A stretch of 64,000 nucleotides of DNA, from NCBI RefSeq assembly GCF_006542665.1, contig NZ_AP019735.1, positions 744,001-808,000 on the forward strand, written 5' to 3'. Positions 1-9,315 of this stretch are shown here, in pieces. The translations under genes were made by a program, and so were the position numbers. Position 1 is the first letter of the stretch, and every line of letters begins with the position of its first letter. This DNA is from Alistipes communis. GTDB taxonomy: Bacteria; Bacteroidota; Bacteroidia; Bacteroidales; Rikenellaceae. The notes below the pieces were generated by a model. The model saw only the letters and a program-made list of their open reading frames with translations, was not told where the DNA came from and searched no databases.

Positions 1-1744
1 GCCTCCCTTCGGGGTTGCGCCATGCGAGGGCCTGGTCGGCGAAGTCCCAGATAAACCCGCCCTGATATTTCGGTTCGCGACGTATCATGTCCCAATACTC
101 CTTGAATCCGCCCAGCGAATTGCCCATGGCGTGAGCGTATTCGCATTGGATAAGCGGTTTCGCGGGATCGTCGGCGAGGTATTTCTCGCATTGGTCGTAG
201 CTCCAATACATCGGGCAGACGATGTCGGTGTTGTAGTCCCCGTGGTAAGAGGCCTGCTCGTACTGCACCGGGCGTGACGGATCGAAGGACTTGATCCAGT
301 CGTAGCAACGTTCGAAGTTGGGGCCGTTTCCGGCCTCGTTGCCCGTGCTCCATACGATGATCGAGGGGTGGTTGTAGTCTCGGAACACCATGCGCCGGTT
401 ACGGTCGAGGTGTGCGGCGGCAAAGGAGGGGTTACCGGCCAGATTTTTCGACTTGTCGCGGTAGTGGTAGCCGTGCGACTCGATGTTGGCTTCGTCCACG
501 ACGTAAAGCCCGTACTTGTCGCAGAGGTCGTACCACAGCGGCGTGTCGGGGTAGTGGCACGTGCGCACGGCATTTATGTTGAGCCGCTTCATTTCGCGGA
601 TGTCGCGCACCATCTCCCCGCGTGTGACATAATAACCCGTGTTGGGCTCCATTTCGTGCCGGTTGACGCCTTTGATGAGGATCGGCTTGCCGTTTACGAG
701 CAGCTGTCCGCCGCGGATCTCGACTTTGCGGAACCCCACGCGGAAAGCTGCGGCTTCGGTCACCGAACCGTCGGCGGCGAGAGCCTCGGCCGTGAGCGTG
801 TAGAGGTTCGGGGCCTCGGCGCTCCATTGCTTCGGGGCGGCGACCTCGAACAGCGTTTCGGCGCTGTTGCGGCGGGGACGGAGCGTGCGGGTGTCGAGCG
901 TGCGGCCCTCGTCGTCGCGGAGCGTCAGCCGTACGCTGCCGACACCCGGCGTCGCGGTCACTTCGGCGCGCAGCGTCCCGTCGCGGTAGTCGTTCACAAG
1001 GTCGGGCGTGAGCCGCACGTCGGCCAGACGGCGTTTGTCGCGGGCGTAGAGGTAGCAGTCGCGGCCGATGCCCGAAAGACGCCAGAAGTCCTGGTCTTCG
1101 AGGTACGAACCGTCGCACCAGCGGTTGACGCGCAGCACGATCAGGTTGTCGCGGCCCGGCGTGATGTAGCGGGTGACGTCGAATTCGGCTTCGAGCTTGC
1201 TGTCCTCGCTGTAACCCACTTCACGGCCGTTGACCCAGAGCGTCACGTTCGAGGTCGCCGAGCCGATGTGGATGAATGCGTCGCGGCCTTTCCAATCGGC
1301 GGGAACCCGGACGGTGCGGCGGTAGAGACCCGTGTAATTCTGCTCATGGGGAACCAGCGGAGGTTTCACCTCGAAGAATTTGTGCCACGGGTAGGGCTTG
1401 TTGGTGTAGACAGGGTCGCCGTAGCCGTTCAACTCCCAGATTCCCGGCACGGGCATCACGCCCCACGACGAGTCGTCGTAGCCGGTGCGGAAAAATCCTT
1501 CTGGCTCCGCACCCGGACGTTCCGCGCGCAGAAAGGCCCATTCGCCGTTGAGCGTGCGGTAGAAAGGCGAACGGGTGTAGTCGTTCTCAGGAACGGCCTC
1601 CGAGGCCGTCGGGAAGACGATGAAGCTCGTGCGCATCGGAGCGCGGTTCACGGCGAAACACTCCGGATCGAGCCACCGTTCCGTGGGAGATGCTGTGGCC
1701 GACAAGGCGACAGCGAAGAGGACCGTAAACAGGTGTATTTTCAC
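1..1744 (-). CDS. GH2 beta-galactosidase (LacZ-like), 3' end cut by window edge
   Basis: This is a secreted glycoside hydrolase family 2 enzyme expected to remove terminal beta-linked galactose in the periplasm. The visible 581 residues begin with a hydrophobic signal peptide, then the jelly-roll sugar-binding domain (about 40-220), the Ig-like domain (about 220-330) and the TIM barrel. The acid/base glutamate lies in GNEAGNG (about residue 470) and the nucleophile in CEYAHAMGNS (about residue 535), close to E461 and E537 of E. coli LacZ. The start is a GTG, because an in-frame stop lies 12 bases upstream with no ATG between. It is the most distal visible gene of locus 1. The C-terminal domains run off the window. 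Family assignment is firm; the exact substrate is inferred. Confidence 0.93.
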   Translation of the reverse strand, partial: MKIHLFTVLFAVALSATASPTERWLDPECFAVNRAPMRTSFIVFPTASEAVPENDYTRSPFYRTLNGEWAFLRAERPGAEPEGFFRTGYDDSSWGVMPVPGIWELNGYGDPVYTNKPYPWHKFFEVKPPLVPHEQNYTGLYRRTVRVPADWKGRDAFIHIGSATSNVTLWVNGREVGYSEDSKLEAEFDVTRYITPGRDNLIVLRVNRWCDGSYLEDQDFWRLSGIGRDCYLYARDKRRLADVRLTPDLVNDYRDGTLRAEVTATPGVGSVRLTLRDDEGRTLDTRTLRPRRNSAETLFEVAAPKQWSAEAPNLYTLTAEALAADGSVTEAAAFRVGFRKVEIRGGQLLVNGKPILIKGVNRHEMEPNTGYYVTRGEMVRDIREMKRLNINAVRTCHYPDTPLWYDLCDKYGLYVVDEANIESHGYHYRDKSKNLAGNPSFAAAHLDRNRRMVFRDYNHPSIIVWSTGNEAGNGPNFERCYDWIKSFDPSRPVQYEQASYHGDYNTDIVCPMYWSYDQCEKYLADDPAKPLIQCEYAHAMGNSLGGFKEYWDMIRREPKYQGGFIWDFADQALAWRNPEGR

Positions 1745-1765
1745 TTCTCTGGATTTTTATGGTGT

Positions 1766-2674
1766 TTATTCGATACTTTGATATAGCGCATACCGGGCAA
1801 AAAGGCTATCTGTCGTCGAGCGCATATATTCGACGCTCCCGCGCGGATCGTTGCGCGGCGTAACTTCGTACATGAAAGGCCCGTCATAGCCCGACCGGAT
1901 AAGAACATCAATCACCTTTGGCCATTCAACAATGCCGCGTCCAGGCATCCAATGACGTTCATCTACGCCATCATAATCCGAAACGTGGATACTCACGATA
2001 TAAGGAGCGAAACGGGCTGCAAAAGCATGACTCTCTTCCCCGAGCAAGTGGTTGGTATCATAGCATATTTTAAAATCCGGGACATTGGCCACTAGCCAAT
2101 CAAAATCGGCACTACTATTACCCAGACATCCACGCGGAAGGTCTTCAACAGCCACCACTGCGCCGTAACGTTCTTTCACAAGCGGGATAAAGCGCAACAA
2201 CATCTGCCGAAGATTCTCAAGACGCCGGGGACGCTCCTCGTCAGAAATCTGCGCTTCACTGCTGGGATGCATCACTACCACACGAAATTTGCCGATACGC
2301 GTCGCACGGTCAAGGATTTCAATCCAGTTCTTGAGTGTCGCCTCGCGCCATTCGGTCCGATCATCCGACAGATCATTCGGTGCCTTGCGCGTAAAAGGCA
2401 AATGAACTGACCAGAGTTTCAGTCCGGAACCTTTCATTGCGGTATTGAAGCGTTCGATCCAGGCATCATACTGCTCCTCAGTACCACCGGTGAGATTACC
2501 CGTCCAAGCTTCGATCCAGCGGATACCGTATTTATCGTGTGCCTCTTTGTAGGCTTCAGGAGTCATCGAACGAATGGCTCCGTAAACGGCACCAACCTCA
2601 TTGAAGCGGTCCTGCCCTAAAGCCAGCACTGGAAGGAGCAATAACAAAGGGAGAAATATGAATATTCTTTTCAT
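1766..2674 (-). CDS. Secreted sugar phosphate isomerase/epimerase-like TIM-barrel protein
   Basis: This 302-residue protein has a strong signal peptide (residues 1-20) followed by an AP-endonuclease-2/xylose-isomerase-like TIM barrel. Metal- and sugar-site motifs typical of the family are present: a VEDLP strand end, CYDTNHLL, HVSDYDG and DERHWMPGRG. Export argues against a phosphorylated cytosolic substrate. In gut Bacteroidales such exported isomerase-like proteins sit beside keto-sugar enzymes and can act as hydratases or epimerases. It is a clear paralogue of the broken gene two places upstream, sharing the GLK-W-S-HLPF, HPSSE and DTNHLL blocks. The family is certain; the reaction is not. 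Confidence 0.85.
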   Translation of the reverse strand: MKRIFIFLPLLLLLPVLALGQDRFNEVGAVYGAIRSMTPEAYKEAHDKYGIRWIEAWTGNLTGGTEEQYDAWIERFNTAMKGSGLKLWSVHLPFTRKAPNDLSDDRTEWREATLKNWIEILDRATRIGKFRVVVMHPSSEAQISDEERPRRLENLRQMLLRFIPLVKERYGAVVAVEDLPRGCLGNSSADFDWLVANVPDFKICYDTNHLLGEESHAFAARFAPYIVSIHVSDYDGVDERHWMPGRGIVEWPKVIDVLIRSGYDGPFMYEVTPRNDPRGSVEYMRSTTDSLFARYALYQSIE

Positions 2675-2707
2675 AAAAAATATTTTACCAATTATATGGA
2701 ATCATAT

Positions 2708-4477
2708 TTATCGAGATAATTCATTGAGCTTTCGTTTAGCCTCGGAAAGTCTGTCTTGCCAGTTCGCTTCCGGCGTTACGGTGGCAAATCCGGAGAGCAG
2801 CGCTTCGAGTTGCCCAAACCGTGATGCAGCTTCCGGCGTTCCGGCGGCTGTGAACTCTTTTTTCAGAATCGAGATCTTTTCGGCATCCTGGATTCCTTCG
2901 ACCAATCGTTCGAACCGGACGGAAGAACGCGCCCCGGGATAAACGATATATGTATCGCCGGCGGGGAAGGTCCTGAAACGCGAATCGGTCAGCGGTTCCT
3001 CAACCCACGAATTGTAGGCCCAGCGCAAAAAACCGTCGTAACCGCAGGCAGCCGTATACCATCCGGCATAGACCGCTTCGGCAGGGTCGGAAAAAGTGAA
3101 CATGTTGGGAAAACGGTCCGAACAGCAGACGTAGTAGGTCGTTACGAAGCCTTGGGCGCGTCGCCCAACGATATGCTGTGGCGGAACCCTGTCGCAAACT
3201 TTGACGCACACGCTATTTACAAAGGGATAACTCAGGTAGCTGTTCTTATTGTCGGCCATGGCAATTCCCAGTTCGGGAGCTGTTTTCCGCAGGAGATCGA
3301 GCGCATCGGTCATCTCCTCCGGCGAACGTTCGTCCATAGCGATATTTGTCCGTCCGAGCCACCCCTTTTCGCGGAGGTGCCCGGTGAAGTCAGTGAGGAA
3401 CGGTACCCACAGCTCTTCGAAGGCCGGAGTGCCCGGATCGGCCGTCACGTCGGCGAAACAGCCCGTAACATCATCCCGATAGTGGAGCTCGTTGTTCCAC
3501 GGCAACATCGAGTAGCAGTTGATGGTGTGATCGATGCCTAAATCCATCATCAGTTCGACCCATCGGTCGAAGACCGTATAGTCATAGCTCCACGAACCGT
3601 CAGCCTTTTTCGTCCAGATGATCATGTCGGCGTAGGAGTCGAAACACTGGTTGTTCCACGGGTCCTTGTTCAGAGTCGTCGTAACGACCTTTTGTCCTGC
3701 ATCGGCCAAGAGTTGCATATACGGGACAAGGGCCTCAAAATGGGCATCGCTCCACATGTCGAGCCCCTCAATGCGGGCGACAGCCGCAGGGTGCTGCCAG
3801 AGGTCAAGATAATAGTTCCACTCGGCAGGAGGCGGGAGCTCCCTGCCAATGACCGTGAGTTCGATGTCGAACGTTTGGAGCTGTTGGCCTTTTGCAAACA
3901 GTTTGACTGTCGAAACATACTCTCCGGCGGGGGTGTCTGCCGGGACGGAGATCGTTATCCACACCGGACGGACGTTTCGAGCCTTTATGTCGAAAACATC
4001 GATATCGTCGAGCATGTCCGGAACCAAGTGCGGCGGGTAGATCGTGGGATCGTGATAGCCGCATTTGTTGCCGAACTCATCGCTCAGGACATAGCGGACG
4101 AATCGAGCCTGGGCGACATCTTCGGAAAGCGTGTGTCCGTCCGATCTAAATGGTCCCACCTTGACCTCTACGCCGTCTGCACCGGAGGCGGTCCAGAGCA
4201 ACAGTTGGGCAGATACCCGTTCGCCTCGCCATCCTTCCAACTGGGCAGATGCCGAGGGAGCTACATCCGGAGCGACCGAGCGTCTGAAAACAGCGTCCGT
4301 GCTCACGAACGAGGCATGGAGCCCTTGGGGAACGCCCGACCAATCGGAGAGTGTGTCGGCCGTGGGGTCGGGCAATTCATCGAACGATGAAATCTTCCGG
4401 ACGGTCCCGCTATTGCACGAAACGAGCAGCAGAAAGAGACCGACCGATAATAATAATGAGGAAAGGTACGATTTCAT
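2708..4477 (-). CDS. DUF4091 lipoprotein, putative GH123-like glycoside hydrolase
   Basis: This 589-residue lipoprotein has a signal ending at LLVSC (Cys21). An N-terminal beta-sandwich (about 60-215) precedes a TIM-barrel-like region and a C-terminal DUF4091 segment (about 470-540, with conserved Trp/Tyr-rich blocks around WYTAACGYDGFLRWAYN). A consecutive Asp-Glu pair lies at about residues 382-383 (MDERSP). GH123 enzymes use adjacent Asp and Glu for substrate-assisted cleavage of beta-GalNAc, so an N-acetylhexosaminidase-like activity is possible but inferred. It lies in locus 1 between the two isomerase-like genes and may have its own promoter in the 95-base gap upstream. Confidence 0.8.
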   Translation of the reverse strand: MKSYLSSLLLSVGLFLLLVSCNSGTVRKISSFDELPDPTADTLSDWSGVPQGLHASFVSTDAVFRRSVAPDVAPSASAQLEGWRGERVSAQLLLWTASGADGVEVKVGPFRSDGHTLSEDVAQARFVRYVLSDEFGNKCGYHDPTIYPPHLVPDMLDDIDVFDIKARNVRPVWITISVPADTPAGEYVSTVKLFAKGQQLQTFDIELTVIGRELPPPAEWNYYLDLWQHPAAVARIEGLDMWSDAHFEALVPYMQLLADAGQKVVTTTLNKDPWNNQCFDSYADMIIWTKKADGSWSYDYTVFDRWVELMMDLGIDHTINCYSMLPWNNELHYRDDVTGCFADVTADPGTPAFEELWVPFLTDFTGHLREKGWLGRTNIAMDERSPEEMTDALDLLRKTAPELGIAMADNKNSYLSYPFVNSVCVKVCDRVPPQHIVGRRAQGFVTTYYVCCSDRFPNMFTFSDPAEAVYAGWYTAACGYDGFLRWAYNSWVEEPLTDSRFRTFPAGDTYIVYPGARSSVRFERLVEGIQDAEKISILKKEFTAAGTPEAASRFGQLEALLSGFATVTPEANWQDRLSEAKRKLNELSR

Positions 4478-4503
4478 ATCTTGAAAGCACTGAGTAATTT
4501 ACA

Positions 4504-4548
4504 CAAAATTAACGAAATGGAGTATTACCCCTACCGGAGTAACACTCC
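4504..4548 (-). promoter_or_regulatory. Candidate promoter with overlapping dyad upstream of the DUF4091 gene
   Basis: Read on the minus strand, TAATTTTG at 4504-4511 matches the Bacteroidales -7 box and lies 27 bases before the ATG. The -33 position falls inside a 10-bp inverted repeat with one mismatch (4519-4528 with 4539-4548). The dyad could be an operator, or the terminator of the upstream transcript. No good TTTG is seen at -33, so this is tentative. Confidence 0.4.
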
Positions 4549-4572
4549 TTATTCACAGTATCCAAAGAAAGA

Positions 4573-5413
4573 TTATCTTATCTTTACAGCGTCGGTAGCC
4601 ATCCTTTTGTAGATGGCTACCATTTCACTGAATGATCCTTCACCGCGTTTGAGTTCATACATGAAGACACCTTTATATCCGGCTTTCATCAGCGCTCTGT
4701 ACAACGCGGGCCAGTCAATCTTACCTTTGCCCGGAAGCCAATGACGCTCGTCGATCATATCGTAATCCGAGACATGAACGGTCGCAATCCGATCACCACA
4801 CGCCTCGACGAAATGCAGCAGGCCCTCAGAAAGCAGGTGATTCGTATCGAAACAAATTTTTACGTCGGGATACGGGGCGATGATGCGCAGCAACTCGGCG
4901 GAATTCCGTCCAAGGCATGTGCGCGGCAAATCTTCGATACAGAGCTCCGCGCCAATGCATGCCGCCGCCTCACGCAGCACCCCGATCGAGGCGATGCTAT
5001 TCAGGATGCGCTGTTCACGCTCGGCATCGGCGATCGGCTCTGAACTGGGATGCAATACCAATTTCTTCGGTCCAAACTCGCCGCAGATCGCGATCATTTC
5101 GGTCAGAAATCCGATGTTGGCCATCCGTGCGCTGTCGCTGAGCACCGAAATATCCAGCGTCCGCGAGAATGGCAAGTGACACGACCATACCTTCAACCCA
5201 GCCTCATCGGCCTTTCGGGAGCGCCTTTTCGCGAATCTCGGTCACGGTTCCGCAGCCGCTGATACCGATCTCGACATATCCGATGCCCGCCTGCACTGCT
5301 TGCGCCATCTCTTCGAGACTCATGCTGCTGGTCGAACTGCCGACACCAAGACACTGAGCCGAGAGGTTCGCCGCACACAGCAGCATGGCTGCCGTCAACA
5401 GAATCTTTTTCAT
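4573..5413 (-). pseudogene. Isomerase/epimerase-like TIM-barrel gene with a +1 frameshift
   Basis: Two adjacent frames together encode one secreted TIM-barrel protein of about 279 residues. The first part runs from ATG 5413 (signal MKKILLTAAMLLCAANLSA) and stops near 5203. The rest, with GLKVWSCHLPF, HPSSEP, CIEDLPR, CFDTNHLL and DERHWLPGKG, is in another frame. Removing one base from the three-base run at 5217-5219 restores A-L-R-K-A-D-E-A-G-L-K-V-W, which aligns with GLKLWSVHLPF in the paralogue at 1766-2674. The length also becomes a multiple of three. This is either a real inactivating insertion or a sequencing error. Without correction only a truncated, probably inactive, exported peptide is made. 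Confidence 0.85.
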
Positions 5414-5421
5414 CACTTCGG

Positions 5422-6717
5422 CTATTTGGTATAGTTTTTCACGCAACGAACGCTCAAATAAATATCCTTTGCCGCCTCACTGTTGGTCTTAGTCTGCAGG
5501 TTCAAGCTCGTGCCGCTGATCACCAGCGACCGTGCAACTGTTTCGCTGGTCTGCCCGATAAACCACATGTAGCCCCACTTGCCCAACGCACTGCTGTTAA
5601 AACTGCCGTCGGCCTTCTGATAACCCAACGGCCACCAGCCGAAACCGATGCTTTCAGCCCCTTCGACGAATTGCAGCAATGCCTCACCGGCATCGGTAAG
5701 CGTCAGGCTCGACTGAATCCAGATACCGCCGTCGGCCACACGACCATTGCCGCCGCGCAACCACGCCCCGACGTTGCCCATGTTCTTGACCGTGCAGCCA
5801 GATTTGTAGAATCCGGCCTTCGTCACTGCGTTCTCCGGTTTCCCATCGTGGCCACCGGAGAAGGTATAGCCACCCAACGCAAAATCGTCAGGAATGGCAT
5901 ACTCGCTCTTGATGGACATCAACATGTCCCACCAGTCGTTGGCGTTGGCCACATGCCACCCCTCGGGGCAGCAGCCGCGTATCTGGATGCCAAATTCACC
6001 GTCCTCCGTACCGTCGAGTTTGAACGGGTTGCCCACATCATCCACACCTTCGTAGCCCGGAACATAAGGACACTGCGCCGGCGTACAACCCGATATGCCG
6101 GTCATCGCCTCATACCAGGTGTAGTAGCGCCCCTTGGCTGCATCGAGCCGCAGGAGGTGCGAAGCCTCAAGTCCGGCAACAGTGAAAGCCGTCAGGTCGG
6201 GTGCAACACCCAGACGGCCGTCCTCGCCCGCCTCGTGGCAGTCCTCGGTCATCCACCAGCGCTTGCCGTATTTCTTGATCGTATAGCCCGGCAACTCGAT
6301 AGGAACCGACACGGTAATCGCCGCGAAATATTCGCGCACTTTGCTCGTCCCCAGTTCGTTCTTGGCCACGACCGAAATCGACTGTGCCGGAATCACTACA
6401 TCGTCGTTAACCACCCGAACGGTGATTACGTTAGTTCCCTGGCCGTCGATGATCGATATTTTTTCCTTTTCCTGCTCGGCGATCGTCCATTCGTAGGTAT
6501 CGGCCCACTGAACCTTAGGCACCGAAAAGATGAACTCCTCGCCGCCGTTGCAGGTCAGCGTGGCGGGGACCTTGGAGATCGGTCCGGGCTTCTTGGGAAC
6601 GGTCATCTCCTGAATATCTTCTTCGATATCGCGTTTCACGGCCTCAGTGCAGGCAACCAGCGCCGACACTGCGGCCATACATGCCGCGGCCACTATGTAT
6701 TTTTGGATATTTTTCAT
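5422..6717 (-). CDS. FISUMP-domain surface lipoprotein
   Basis: This 431-residue lipoprotein (lipobox ending at ALVAC, Cys23) has an Ig-like N-terminal part (about 45-130) and a C-terminal FISUMP (Fibrobacter succinogenes major paralogous) domain. The hallmarks of that domain are YTIKKYGKRWWMTED, the GCCPEGWHVANANDWWDML block and the closing SVRCVKN. FISUMP proteins are encoded downstream of SusC/SusD genes and are thought to be surface glycan-binding or adhesin-like proteins; no enzymatic activity is established. The gene follows the beta-propeller lipoprotein gene and its stop is 8 bases from the start of the frameshifted isomerase gene. Confidence 0.85.
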   Translation of the reverse strand: MKNIQKYIVAAACMAAVSALVACTEAVKRDIEEDIQEMTVPKKPGPISKVPATLTCNGGEEFIFSVPKVQWADTYEWTIAEQEKEKISIIDGQGTNVITVRVVNDDVVIPAQSISVVAKNELGTSKVREYFAAITVSVPIELPGYTIKKYGKRWWMTEDCHEAGEDGRLGVAPDLTAFTVAGLEASHLLRLDAAKGRYYTWYEAMTGISGCTPAQCPYVPGYEGVDDVGNPFKLDGTEDGEFGIQIRGCCPEGWHVANANDWWDMLMSIKSEYAIPDDFALGGYTFSGGHDGKPENAVTKAGFYKSGCTVKNMGNVGAWLRGGNGRVADGGIWIQSSLTLTDAGEALLQFVEGAESIGFGWWPLGYQKADGSFNSSALGKWGYMWFIGQTSETVARSLVISGTSLNLQTKTNSEAAKDIYLSVRCVKNYTK

Positions 6718-6735
6718 GTTTTTTTGTTTTAAGCG

Positions 6736-7728
6736 TTACAAAGTATGCACTTCGGGATACCCAAACGGGTTCTCCACATACCAGCGGGCTTTATAAATCT
6801 GGTAGCCCGCACGGTTGAACAGACGGTTGCCGCCAAGGTCGCAAACCTCGGCCGACCACCAGTTGCTCCCGCCCGACGTGGGGCGCATGACGATCGTGGA
6901 ATAACCTTCGGGCCCCGTCGAAAGGCTCTTGATGTCCTTCTGCTGGAAAATCTGTACGTCAGAGAACTTCGCCGTCTTGCAATCAAACTTATAGACGTGC
7001 TCGACCGTAGTGACGTACATCGCCTCCTCGCCGTAAACCGGCGCGAGGTCGTGTGCCATGGTATTTCCCGTCCCCATGTCATAAGAATAGACCTGCGAGA
7101 GTTCAGGAGCCGTACGGTTGCCATTGTAGGAAAGTTTCAGCAACTGGGCGCCCGTCGCCGTCCACAGACAGTTGCGCGTGCGGTCCCAAACGACGTTATG
7201 GGCCGAATAGACCGGCATAGTGAAGGCGGGTTTCGAAACATAACTGGCGTCCTCATTGTAGACGTAGACGCTCAGCAGGTTGCCCGTGCTCGACGCCACG
7301 ACGATGTTCTTATCGGGAAGCACCTCGGCCGAGTGGGGATTTCCACCCGGCTTGGCGTAGAAAAGCACCTTCTTGTCCGCAATGCGGATCAAGGCTACGC
7401 CGCCGCCCGAGGCCGTAACAAGTACACATGTGCGGTTGTAGACTGGCTTGGCCTCGTCGGGCGTATTGAACCACGCCTGCTCAGAGACCGAAAGTCCGCT
7501 GTCGGCAGCCTTCCACTCCCAGGCGATCTTCCCCGTCGGCTGGTCGATCATCAGGATGCGGTTCTTGCTCTGCTCGGTCAGGATCATCACTTTCGTGGCC
7601 TTGTCCAGCTCGATCGTCTCCTCCGTCTGATCTCCGGGCCTCCAGGGCACATAAGGCCCCTCCTCCTCATCCTTGCTACAAGCCGAGAGGAAGCATACGG
7701 CTACCAGCATCCACAGATACTTTTTCAT
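6736..7728 (-). CDS. Beta-propeller-like lipoprotein (DUF6528-like)
   Basis: This 330-residue lipoprotein (lipobox FLSAC, Cys19) has repeated blade-like segments such as MILTEQSKNRILMID, GKIAWEWK, SAEVLPDKNIVVASS and NCLWTATGAQLLKL, which suggest a PQQ/YVTN-type beta-propeller. It resembles uncharacterised Bacteroidales lipoproteins that I believe fall in DUF6528. The ATG at 7728 is preferred over an in-frame GTG two codons upstream because it directly precedes the KK-hydrophobic-Cys signal. It lies directly downstream of SusD, so a role as an accessory surface glycan-binding protein is plausible. The function is unknown. Confidence 0.75.
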   Translation of the reverse strand: MKKYLWMLVAVCFLSACSKDEEEGPYVPWRPGDQTEETIELDKATKVMILTEQSKNRILMIDQPTGKIAWEWKAADSGLSVSEQAWFNTPDEAKPVYNRTCVLVTASGGGVALIRIADKKVLFYAKPGGNPHSAEVLPDKNIVVASSTGNLLSVYVYNEDASYVSKPAFTMPVYSAHNVVWDRTRNCLWTATGAQLLKLSYNGNRTAPELSQVYSYDMGTGNTMAHDLAPVYGEEAMYVTTVEHVYKFDCKTAKFSDVQIFQQKDIKSLSTGPEGYSTIVMRPTSGGSNWWSAEVCDLGGNRLFNRAGYQIYKARWYVENPFGYPEVHTL

Positions 7729-7752
7729 AATCACAAATTACAGTTTATCGGA

Positions 7753-9294
7753 TTAATAATTGGGGTTCTGTTCGAGTTTCTTGTTCAGCAGGATCTGATC
7801 CGCCGGAACAGGCCACCAGTAGTCGCGGTCGGGATCGAACGCACGCACGGCGATGTCCGTGCCCGCATAGTCCTGAATCACGGCGTTCATCACCCGTTCT
7901 GCGGTCATCCAACGACGGATGTCGTTATAATAGAGGCCCTCACCGGCAAACTCGATCCGACGTTCATGGCGGATGATCTCGCGCATCTCCGCCTGACTTT
8001 TCGTTCCAAAAGTGTAAGTAGGCATGCCGACACGCTCGCGCACGCGATTTACCGCATCGTAAACCTCCTTCGACGGCGTGGCATCGACCTCGTTCTGCGC
8101 CTCGGCGAACATCAGCAGCACGTCGGCATAGCGGATGAACATGTAGTTGGTCTCGCCGTTGCCATCGTCCGAATCCCGCTTCTGTTCGTCATAAATCGTG
8201 AGCTTTTTGTGTGCAAAGCCTGTGAACTGACACACCTCCGAAGCCGGGCAGTTGGCTTTGCCGAGGAACGTACTGCCAGGATAGAAGTTCGTCGCAGCGA
8301 AACGCGGGTCGAGGTTGTCATACTTGCCCATCGTGGCCGCGCCATCGGTCGTCGTCCGGTAATCCATTACCAAATCAAGCAGCGGCGCGTTGTTGCGATA
8401 CTGAACGCTATAGACATTGAACGAATTGACAGCCGTGTTCTTGGTCTTCGAAAACTCAACATTGAAGACACACTCGCAGCTGTGCTCGTTTGCCGGCAGG
8501 AAGAGCTTCCGATAGTCGCCGAACAGGTCGTAGCCTGTCTGCGCCTCTTTTTCGATCAGGTCGCCGGCCGCCTTGGCCGCAGCCTGCCACTTCGCCGAGT
8601 CGTTCGAGGGATTGACCAGCTTGCTGGCCTCGAAGAGCAACAGACGGGCCTTGAGTGCCATTGCCGCGCCGAGCGTGGCGCGCCCCCGGTCGGCCGTCTT
8701 CGACCACGTCCAGTCGAGTAGCCTGCGGTCGATGATGTCGTTCAGGTCGTCAAGGATCGCCTGCACCACCTCCTTGCGCGAGGCGCGGGGCAGCGAACCG
8801 TGAGCATAGACAGGTTCTTCAAGGATCAGCGGCACACCGTTGTAATAAGTCACCAGCATATAATAATAGAGTGCGCGGAGGAATTTGGCTTCACCCTCCA
8901 TCTGGACGCGGCGGTCGTCCGCCACCACGGCGCCGGACAGACGATTCAGATGGGTGTTGCAACGCCCGATGCCTTCGTAACACTTCTTCCAACGGTTGGC
9001 AATGATACCCGAACTGTTGGCCGTATGCGTGCCTTGTGCGATGACGTTATATCCACCTGCATTGTTGTAATTATAAGCATTGGGCGTGCAGGTCTCTTCG
9101 AGTAGCGGTGCCGAATCGCCGAACAGTGCACTGCTGGTCAAAACGTTGTAACAGCCTGACATAGCGGCTTCAGTTCCCTCCTCGGTTTCCCAGAACGTCT
9201 CGACCGTATATTTGTCGGTAGGAATAGTGTCAAGGTTGCAGGAGCCCAGCGTCACTGCACCGCAAAGCATCAATCCGAATACTGTCTTTTTCAT
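7753..9294 (-). CDS. SusD/RagB-family glycan-binding lipoprotein (locus 1)
   Basis: This 513-residue surface lipoprotein (lipobox LGSC, Cys19, then LDTIPTD) is typical of SusD. It has the N-terminal SusD-like domain with the YYMLVTYYNGVPLI helix motif and the C-terminal RagB/SusD region ending in RRIEFAGEGLYYNDIRRW and the WWPVPADQILLNKKLEQNPNY tail. SusD caps the SusC channel at the outer membrane and delivers oligosaccharides into it. The stop codon precedes the next gene by only a few tens of bases, and SusC lies 21 bases upstream, so the pair is cotranscribed. Confidence 0.95.
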   Translation of the reverse strand: MKKTVFGLMLCGAVTLGSCNLDTIPTDKYTVETFWETEEGTEAAMSGCYNVLTSSALFGDSAPLLEETCTPNAYNYNNAGGYNVIAQGTHTANSSGIIANRWKKCYEGIGRCNTHLNRLSGAVVADDRRVQMEGEAKFLRALYYYMLVTYYNGVPLILEEPVYAHGSLPRASRKEVVQAILDDLNDIIDRRLLDWTWSKTADRGRATLGAAMALKARLLLFEASKLVNPSNDSAKWQAAAKAAGDLIEKEAQTGYDLFGDYRKLFLPANEHSCECVFNVEFSKTKNTAVNSFNVYSVQYRNNAPLLDLVMDYRTTTDGAATMGKYDNLDPRFAATNFYPGSTFLGKANCPASEVCQFTGFAHKKLTIYDEQKRDSDDGNGETNYMFIRYADVLLMFAEAQNEVDATPSKEVYDAVNRVRERVGMPTYTFGTKSQAEMREIIRHERRIEFAGEGLYYNDIRRWMTAERVMNAVIQDYAGTDIAVRAFDPDRDYWWPVPADQILLNKKLEQNPNY

Positions 9295-9315
9295 AATTTT
9301 CCGTATTTGAAGCGA

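Noticed and set aside
368..1786. Long plus-strand frames antisense to GH2, FISUMP, SusC, SusD and FecR genes throughout the window
   Set aside because: They are antisense shadows in high-GC coding sequence. They lack signals, ribosome sites and family motifs, while the opposite strand encodes recognised proteins.
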